Assembly (NCBI GenBank): GCA_964633825.1
Contig: CAZWHE010000053.1
Location: 1-23,712 of the forward strand
DNA length: 23,712 nucleotides
Reading direction: 5' to 3'
Source of the DNA: CAZWHE01 sp964633825
GTDB lineage: Bacteria > Planctomycetota > B15-G4 > CAYZWU01
Shown here: in pieces, positions 19,401-23,712 of the stretch
How positions within the stretch are numbered: position 1 is the stretch's first letter
Layout: each line of letters opens with the position of its first letter
Notes under the pieces: model-generated
What the model was told of the DNA's origin: nothing
The model's input: only the letters and a program-made list of their open reading frames with translations
The model's database searches: none
Translations under genes and position numbers: made by a program

Positions 19401-19892
19401 GGGCGAGATCGTGGCCAGGCCGCCCCGGTCGATGGGAAGCCGCTCGGGCATGCCGCCGTTCACGCCGACCTTCCAGAGGGAGTAATCGCGGCTCGGATAG
19501 GTGCGGCCGTTGGACCGGAAGAGGATCGACCCGCCGTCGGGAAACCATTCCTGCACGAAATCGGCGGCGGGATGAAAGGTGAGGCGCTTCGGCGGACCGC
19601 CGTCTGCGTCCATGACGTAGACATCGCTTCCGCCGTCATAGGAAGCGGTGAACGCGATCTTCGAGCCGTCGGGGCTGAACTTGGCAAAGACCTCGCCCCC
19701 GTCGTGGCTGGTAAGACGGCGCGCCGCCCCGCCCTGGGAGTGGACGAGCCAGAGGTCTCCCTCGTAGGTGAAGACGACCTTGTCGAGATGGATATCGGCG
19801 AAACGCATCAGCTTGGCCGGCTCATCGCCGCCGAACGACGCAGCCATAAAACAAACAAACGCGGCCAGCAGGTAGAATGGAACCCGGTTCAT
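16491..19892 (-). CDS. Exported Tricorn-type peptidase (S41) with altered active-site surroundings
   Basis: With the ATG at 19892 the protein has 1133 residues; a longer reading from TTG at 19919 adds nine residues but lacks a ribosome binding site, while AAGGAG fits the ATG. A signal peptide (about 1-20) implies export. Beta-propeller repeats with DG and SPDGK/SPDSR motifs fill the N-terminal part (about 25-660). Then come a C1-like domain with NMHQVDW (H752), a PDZ-like segment (YAPDCGVKAGDYLIAVDGVEV), and the S41 core with DDRYNGGGF and GSCGE (S1018). Compared with Tricorn, the residue after the nucleophile is C1019 instead of Asp, and the usual PEF glutamate is replaced in PPQF. A run of acidic heptads (about 563-597) interrupts the propeller region. 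It is first gene of an operon with OPT copy two. It would trim peptides outside the cytoplasm if active. Confidence 0.9.
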   Translation of the reverse strand: MNRVPFYLLAAFVCFMAASFGGDEPAKLMRFADIHLDKVVFTYEGDLWLVHSQGGAARRLTSHDGGEVFAKFSPDGSKIAFTASYDGGSDVYVMDADGGPPKRLTFHPAADFVQEWFPDGGSILFRSNGRTYPSRDYSLWKVGVNGGMPERLPIDRGGLATISPDGSRIAYNRIAREFATWKRYKGGMAMDIWIAWLDEGHFEKITEFDGNDNWPMWIGGDIFYASDRTGVSNIFKFSVADRTISQVTGHKDYDVKYPSMGPDNAIVYQKGGELFVLNTADGISRMVPVYIPTDETPMRESHFSVSDYMGSFGLSPKGVRMVFDSRGDIYTVPVEKGTPRCLTENTPGTREKNPAWSPDGRWVAFISDKTGEEEIYLVDRKGDGDWIGLTSGGQGFRMQPVWSPDSKRLAFADKALQLHLVDVDAKEGRVVDRADVDTGWEDWGIQEYSFSPDSRWLVYTKVVQSQLESIFLYSLDEEKAFTVTDGSRNDFSPSFSPDGKYLYFLSDRTFNPIMGDLDQNHIFLDMTKPYCLILKEGEPSPFKAEECDETVADKDEKDEEKKDETAGKDAEVAGDDAKVAGEDAETAGEDAETAGEDADKDKKDETAVTTSDFARRMVEVPVPAGNYFRLEAIKGGFLYLGKEDLQFLKYQIVTDGSGPDCDLRKFDLESKKSSPLMSGMGNYHLSADGKKMVYRSGSTYGVTKAGAKASPGKGRVELDRVYGRVDRRAEFFQIFDEAWRVQRDFFYDRNMHQVDWAAMKKKYRSLVPYCGSRGDLNYLIGEMIGELNVGHTYVWGGDTGDRSTAPRPSTGLMGVDFDVHSPGEYYRIAAVLEGDNADPQYRSPLYAPDCGVKAGDYLIAVDGVEVKKGDSVYERFVGKLGAIVTITYNSEPTPEGAKEYSFKPIGSERRLRYRRWVETCRKKVDEATDGQIAYVHLPDMGQGGLIEFAKVYYSQHYKKGLIIDDRYNGGGFTADMILDRLERKVWSLTIPREGGILRNPESTFYGPMVVLVNQDTGSCGEYFATAVQVKKMGTVIGMRTWGGAVGIEPHQSLVDGGTTTPPQFAPYSPWTKEWYFEGHGVDPDIEIENWPDKVLAGEDPQLEKAIEVVLGRVKDYYGDWDELPGPPEYPDKR
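18102..18204 (-). repeat. 21-bp tandem repeat inside the Tricorn-like gene
   Basis: Five 21-bp units start at 18102, 18123, 18144, 18165 and 18186; the first two are identical and the others differ at a few bases. They encode AGEDAET-type heptapeptides (AGKDAEV, AGDDAKV, AGEDAET twice, AGEDADK). The run sits between propeller-like segments as an acidic, probably disordered insert. Confidence 0.92.
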
Positions 19893-19898
19893 GATTCT

Positions 19899-19904
19899 CT
19901 CCTT
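19899..19904 (-). promoter_or_regulatory. Ribosome binding site that decides the Tricorn-like start
   Basis: AAGGAG on the minus strand lies six bases before the ATG at 19892 and directly ahead of the signal peptide. It favours that start over the upstream TTG at 19919. Confidence 0.85.
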
Positions 19905-19939
19905 ACTGTCAGAAAACAAAAGACCAATGGGAAAAGGTT

Positions 19940-19968
19940 ATGCTACTCCCTGAGGATGCCCGGAGCAA
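19940..19968 (-). promoter_or_regulatory. Possible promoter of the Tricorn-OPT operon
   Basis: On the minus strand TTGCTC (19968-19963) and TAGCAT (19945-19940) are 17 bp apart. Matches to consensus are modest. It would give a leader of about 40 nt. The same 181-bp gap must hold the promoter of the divergent POT gene, so the two units could share regulation. Confidence 0.3.
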
Positions 19969-20073
19969 GAATCGATCGGGTTCAACTGTTCGACGAAATC
20001 CTTGCACAAATGCCCGGCAACGGCACAATAGTCTCCTTTCACACAAATTCCTGATAGGGCTTGAGAGAGACCG

Positions 20074-21441
20074 ATGACGGGCACAACATGGAAATTCCCG
20101 AAAGAGTTCTGGGTCGCCAACACGATCGAGCTTTTCGAACGCGCCGCCTATTACGGCATGTTCATTTTCCTCGCCGTTTACCTCACAAAGGACGTGGGGT
20201 TCACCGATGTGGAAACTGGTACGATCGGGATGGTCTTTACGTTTACTCTCTATTTCCTACCCACCTTCATGGGGATTCTGGCCGACAAGATCGGCTTCCG
20301 GAGCGCCCTCGCCCTCGCTTTCGCCCTTCTCAGCGGAGGATATGCCCTGCTCGGGTTTTTTCCTTACAAGATCACGGCCATCCTCTCCCTCGCCCTGATC
20401 GTCTGCGGCGGCGCCATCGTGAAGCCCGTCATCTCCGGCACAGCGGCCAAGTGTTCGACAGACGAGAACCGGGCGCGCGCTTTCTCGCTCTTCTATATGG
20501 CCGTGAACATCGGCTCCTTCTTCGGAAAGAGCGTGGTCGATCCGCTCCGTCTCAAGCTCGACGAGCTCGACGTCGGCATCACGGGGCTTCAGGCGATCAA
20601 CCTCTACGCATCCGCCATGGCCCTCATCGCACTCGGGCTCGCCCTCTTCGCCTACCGCAACATAGACCGTACGGGCGAGGGCAAGACGGTGGCCGACGCG
20701 CTCTCGGGATTGATCAAGGTCTGCTGCAACGTGAGGTTTCTCTGCCTCATCATCATCGCCGGCGGATTCTGGACGATCCAGATCCAGCTCTACGCCACCA
20801 TGCCCAAGTACCTCATGCGGATGGTGAGCGATTTCTCCAAACCGGGCTGGATCGCCAATGTGAATCCCCTCGTGGTCGTCCTCTGCGTCGTCCCCATCAC
20901 CCATCTCGTGCGCAGGCTCAGGCCGATCGTGTCGATCGCGATCGCCCTCATGATCATTCCTTTTTCAGCCCTCTCGGTCGCACTCGCGCCCGGGCTCGGG
21001 ACCGAACGGATCATGTTCTTCGGCCTGTTCAGCCTCCATCCCGTCGAGCTGATGCTCATCATCGGAATCGCCTTCCAGGGAATCGCCGAATGCTTCCTGT
21101 CGCCCCGCTTCCTCGAATACGCTTCGAAGCAGGCGCCGCCCGGCGAGGTCGGCCTCTACATGGGATACAGCCACTTGACGAGCGCTTTCTCGTGGGCCTT
21201 CGGATTTCTCGTCTCGGGACATCTCCTCGACCGCTGGTGTCCCGCTCCCGACGTGGTGGCCGCCATGCCGGCCGACCAGGCCGCCCAGGCCTACGACCAC
21301 GCCCACTACATCTGGTATTTCTGGTTCGGTATCGGCGTCATTGCGTTTCTGGCGCTCCTCACGTTCAAAACCATCACCGACAGGATCGATGCAAAGAGAG
21401 AAGAGGAAAGGGATTCAGGCGCGGCATCGACTGAGGTATAA
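20074..21441 (+). CDS. POT/PTR-family proton-coupled peptide transporter (MFS)
   Basis: A 455-residue membrane protein with about 12-14 hydrophobic helices. Family signatures are present: E19xxE22R23 in helix 1 (IELFERAAYYGM, the ExxERFxYYG proton/peptide motif with Phe replaced by Ala), the GGAIVKPVISGTAAK segment, and FSLFYMAVNIGSFFG, which matches the second PTR2 signature. POT carriers import di- and tripeptides with protons. GAGAGA lies just before the ATG. The gene is divergent from the Tricorn-OPT operon across a 181-bp gap and complements the OPT carriers, which prefer longer peptides. A soluble C-terminal tail follows the last helix. Confidence 0.9.
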   Translation: MTGTTWKFPKEFWVANTIELFERAAYYGMFIFLAVYLTKDVGFTDVETGTIGMVFTFTLYFLPTFMGILADKIGFRSALALAFALLSGGYALLGFFPYKITAILSLALIVCGGAIVKPVISGTAAKCSTDENRARAFSLFYMAVNIGSFFGKSVVDPLRLKLDELDVGITGLQAINLYASAMALIALGLALFAYRNIDRTGEGKTVADALSGLIKVCCNVRFLCLIIIAGGFWTIQIQLYATMPKYLMRMVSDFSKPGWIANVNPLVVVLCVVPITHLVRRLRPIVSIAIALMIIPFSALSVALAPGLGTERIMFFGLFSLHPVELMLIIGIAFQGIAECFLSPRFLEYASKQAPPGEVGLYMGYSHLTSAFSWAFGFLVSGHLLDRWCPAPDVVAAMPADQAAQAYDHAHYIWYFWFGIGVIAFLALLTFKTITDRIDAKREEERDSGAASTEV

Positions 21442-21534
21442 TTTCTTGCCTGACGAATCGGCTGATGGGGCCGGACCGCGGTAAAAACCGGCTGTTTCGC
21501 GGCCCTCTGTCTTTTATGCGGAGAGGTAACATCG

Positions 21535-23304
21535 ATGGCTGACAGGATCGGCATCTGTTCCGACTGCGACACGAAATTCAAAATACCCGAGACATTCACC
21601 GGCACGCGGGCCAAGTGCAAGAAATGCGGAGGTGTCGTCGAGATTCCGGCTCCCTCGGCGCCGGAGCCCGATCTGGAAGAGGAACTGGTTCCACAGAAGA
21701 GAATCCGCCCTCCCAGGCGCGAGCGAGCGCACCCAAGGGAGCGGGCGCACCCAAGGGAGCGGAGGGCCAAAAAAGGCCTGAATCCCATCCTGATCCTCGG
21801 ACCGCTCGCCGCTGTCCTGATCATCCTTGTCGTCGTCTTCATCATCGGCAGCGGCGACAATGGAGACTCGGACAAACCGGCCAAGACACCGGACCAGACC
21901 GCGGCTGAAAAGAAACGCGCCGAAGAGGAACGCAAGAAAAAGCTCAAAGAAGAGAAAGAGCTGGCGCGGTTCAAGCTCGCCCAGGAGTTCGACAAGAGAG
22001 CCCTCGAGTGCAAGACGGCCGACGACCTGGCCCGGCTCGCGCGCGAAGCGAAGAGAAACAGCCTGGAGAGCACGGCCGAGATGCTCTTCAACAAGGCCCT
22101 CATGATGGAGCCCGGCCACGAGCGGGCCCACAAGGGTCTCGGCCACAAGATGTTCGAATGCGACAGGCACCTGAAGGGCTTCGACGAGCTCACCCTGGGC
22201 AGCAACATCGATGACGAGATCTCCGAATACACGGCGCTGGAAGGAAAGTGGCTCCCCCGTCCCAAGTTCGACGCGATCTGCGAGAAGTGGGAGAAAGCCC
22301 TTCCCGAGCTGCAGAGACTGACCGATGAGAGGGAGAACGACCCCTACTTCCTGAATATTCAGCACTACACGAGGAGCATGAAAGGCAAGCCCTTCTTCGG
22401 CAACATCGTGAAGACCAACGCCTATTCGATCGGCAAGGGCGCCAGGCCGATAGCCCTCTTCATCCAGGAGGCCCGCGACCGGCGCGAGGGGCACGCCAGA
22501 GAGATTGAGAGGGTCTACACCCCCTTTCTCAAGGCCCTTCAGAAGCACTTCGAAGAGGAGTTCCTGCAGCACTTCGATTACAAGAGACGCGAAGGCTTCG
22601 AGGCCTATATCGTCTGGATCCTGAACAGCGGCGGGGCCTACGTCGACCACGCCCGGGACCACGGCCGGGCCTCGGGGCTCTCGGTCAGCTCGCGCGCTCA
22701 CTACAACTTCAAAAAAAGGCTGGCCATCACCTACCTGGAGAACGCGAAGGGGCTGAGCAATGAGGACTTGCAGTCCCTGTCGCACGAGATGGTCCACTAC
22801 TTCCAGGACGCATACGCGCCCTACGGCATCGGCGGCATGTCGTCCTTCTGGCTCGTCGAAGGGATGGCAGAGTGGATCTCGTCTTTTTCCTGCACATCAT
22901 ACGACGGTCCCTTCTACTTTCAGAGCAAGAACAACGGCCGGATTGACCAGTTTCTGAGGGTGATCAGGAGGCTCGACGGCGACTGGCCGATCCCGCTTAT
23001 CTCGCTTGTCGACATCGACAACAGCAATGTGCTCGGCAGCGCCATCGGAGCCGCCATCGCGGACGACCCGCGGATCGCCGAGATGGGCTCGAAAACCGAC
23101 GTGCATACCATGCTGGTTTCGTGGACCTACGCCTTCGGCTATTGCCTCTGTCGCTACCTCTACGCCGAAAAGGAGGAGGCCTTCTTCGAGTACCTGAACA
23201 AGGACTTCAATGGAGAGGGCGGGATGGACGAATTCATGTCGACCTTCGGGATCAAAAACCTCTCCCGCTTCGAAAAGGAGCTCGTCGAATTCTACAGCGA
23301 CTGA
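21535..23304 (+). CDS. Zinc ribbon-transmembrane-HEXXH metallopeptidase-like protein
   Basis: A 589-residue protein with GGAGAGG before its ATG. The N-terminus is a zinc ribbon (C8, C11, C28, C31) of the type common in planctomycete proteins. Next comes an Arg-rich stretch with two RERAHP units (an 18-bp DNA repeat near 21730-21765), then one membrane helix (about 83-107) and a charged Lys/Glu-rich segment likely to be coiled coil (about 115-160). The C-terminal half holds SHEMVHYF (H417, E418, H421) and WLVEGMAEW (E442): HEXXH-X20-E, a gluzincin arrangement like that in DUF1570-type domains. With no signal peptide, the ribbon should face the cytoplasm and the peptidase-like domain the outside. 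Substrate unknown. It follows the POT gene by 93 bp and may be a separate unit. Confidence 0.85.
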   Translation: MADRIGICSDCDTKFKIPETFTGTRAKCKKCGGVVEIPAPSAPEPDLEEELVPQKRIRPPRRERAHPRERAHPRERRAKKGLNPILILGPLAAVLIILVVVFIIGSGDNGDSDKPAKTPDQTAAEKKRAEEERKKKLKEEKELARFKLAQEFDKRALECKTADDLARLAREAKRNSLESTAEMLFNKALMMEPGHERAHKGLGHKMFECDRHLKGFDELTLGSNIDDEISEYTALEGKWLPRPKFDAICEKWEKALPELQRLTDERENDPYFLNIQHYTRSMKGKPFFGNIVKTNAYSIGKGARPIALFIQEARDRREGHAREIERVYTPFLKALQKHFEEEFLQHFDYKRREGFEAYIVWILNSGGAYVDHARDHGRASGLSVSSRAHYNFKKRLAITYLENAKGLSNEDLQSLSHEMVHYFQDAYAPYGIGGMSSFWLVEGMAEWISSFSCTSYDGPFYFQSKNNGRIDQFLRVIRRLDGDWPIPLISLVDIDNSNVLGSAIGAAIADDPRIAEMGSKTDVHTMLVSWTYAFGYCLCRYLYAEKEEAFFEYLNKDFNGEGGMDEFMSTFGIKNLSRFEKELVEFYSD

Positions 23305-23470
23305 CCGTCCGCCGGCATAGATTCGGGAAAGAATTGCGGCTTACCCGGGCCATGGGCCGGACCTTTGTGTTGTAAATCTTGTTTTTCGATTGACGGTTGC
23401 CGGAAAGTTCAGGCCCGCAGCCATGCAGAGACCCGACTGGGGGGAAGAAAAAAGACGGGAAAAGTCTATT
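23305..23470. other. Short intergenic stretch between convergent genes
   Basis: It lies between the HEXXH gene and a gene entering from the right edge on the other strand. An imperfect GC-rich palindrome (CCGGGCCATGGGCCGG, near 23346-23361) followed within about 25 bases by a T-rich run could act in termination, but the pairing is broken by mismatches. Confidence 0.4.
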
Positions 23471-23712
23471 CTATTGTACCGTTGTGGCGACGACGTTGGT
23501 GACTTGTCCGAGCTGCACGGCCTGGAGCCAAACGTTCAATCCCGGCGGGACGTTATTGGGTATCAAGGGGCTCCAGCTGATTGATCCATGGCTGTTGGTT
23601 GTGCCCGATAACGCTAGAGAGGGATTTGCTAGATCGATATTCACATATAACGGCGGTACATAAGTGCTGCCCAAGCCGGTGAGACTGTATACCAACCATG
23701 TGTTTTTATTCG
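23471..23712 (-). CDS. C-terminal fragment of a probable secreted or surface protein (5' end beyond right edge)
   Basis: The reading frame is open from the right edge to a TAG at 23471, giving about 80 residues. A TTG near 23695 could look like a start, but the frame continues upstream through the edge (…NKNTWLVYSL). The sequence has a beta-sandwich rhythm: LALSGTTNSHGSISWSPLIP, then NNVPPGLNVWLQAV and TNVVATTVQ at the end. This matches a C-terminal pattern I know from exported proteins of Planctomycetota and related bacteria, where a G-T-D/N-x-x-G strand is followed by a P-x-x-x-G turn and a W/Y-x-Q-A strand. Function unknown; the rest of the gene lies outside the window. Confidence 0.7.
   Translation of the reverse strand, partial: NKNTWLVYSLTGLGSTYVPPLYVNIDLANPSLALSGTTNSHGSISWSPLIPNNVPPGLNVWLQAVQLGQVTNVVATTVQ

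Noticed and set aside
16656..20054. A 1132-codon plus-strand frame lying antisense to the Tricorn-like gene
   Set aside because: It mirrors the real gene in a GC-rich sequence where stops are rare on the opposite strand. The minus-strand product has recognisable domains, a signal peptide and a ribosome binding site; this one has none.
21442..21534. Possible hairpin between the POT and zinc-ribbon genes
   Set aside because: Complementary GC blocks exist, but they are short, broken by mismatches and have no T-run; I could not support a terminator or riboswitch.

Overview
The window is GC-rich (clearly above half G+C by eye) and dense with chromosomal genes. It looks bacterial. Several traits point towards Planctomycetota or a neighbouring phylum: an N-terminal zinc ribbon fused through a membrane anchor to an HEXXH domain, duplicated 3-keto-disaccharide hydrolase (DUF1080) domains in an exported protein, a Tricorn homologue, and a surface-protein C-terminus ending in a beta-rich 'WLQAV...TNVV' pattern. 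This is an inference from domain style; no rRNA or marker gene is present.

Layout. 1-527: the leader-distal end of a CRISPR array, running off the left edge, with no cas genes in view. 528-800: non-coding. 801-4253: a large exported protein with two DUF1080-like domains and an M60-like metallopeptidase motif. 4364-7037: a divergent GlpX-like (class II FBPase fold) protein followed closely by a lone GspF/PilC-type membrane protein. 7110-12592: peptidase T, an OPT-family oligopeptide transporter, a strong hairpin, and an exported M3 oligoendopeptidase. 12591-12822: a 232-bp inverted repeat that fills the whole gap between two convergent genes. 12827-13912 (minus): an exported cysteine-rich protein made of two copies of one CxxC-X65-CxxC module. 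14106-14399: a tiny two-helix membrane protein. 19892-14451 (minus): a Tricorn-type protease followed by a second OPT transporter. 20074-21441: a POT/PTR peptide transporter, divergent from the Tricorn gene. 21535-23304: a zinc ribbon-TM-HEXXH protein. 23471 to the right edge (minus): the C-terminus of a probable surface protein.

How the genes fit together. From 7110 to 21441 almost every large gene deals with peptides: three importers (two OPT, one POT), a cytoplasmic tripeptidase (PepT), an exported M3 oligopeptidase and an exported Tricorn-like peptidase. Two further HEXXH proteins lie outside this core. The simplest reading is a protein or peptide scavenging locus, in which extracytoplasmic peptidases cut, OPT/POT carriers import, and PepT finishes degradation. 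The cysteine-rich double-module protein, the GlpX-like/GspF-like pair, the large inverted repeat and the altered Tricorn active site are the least explained parts.
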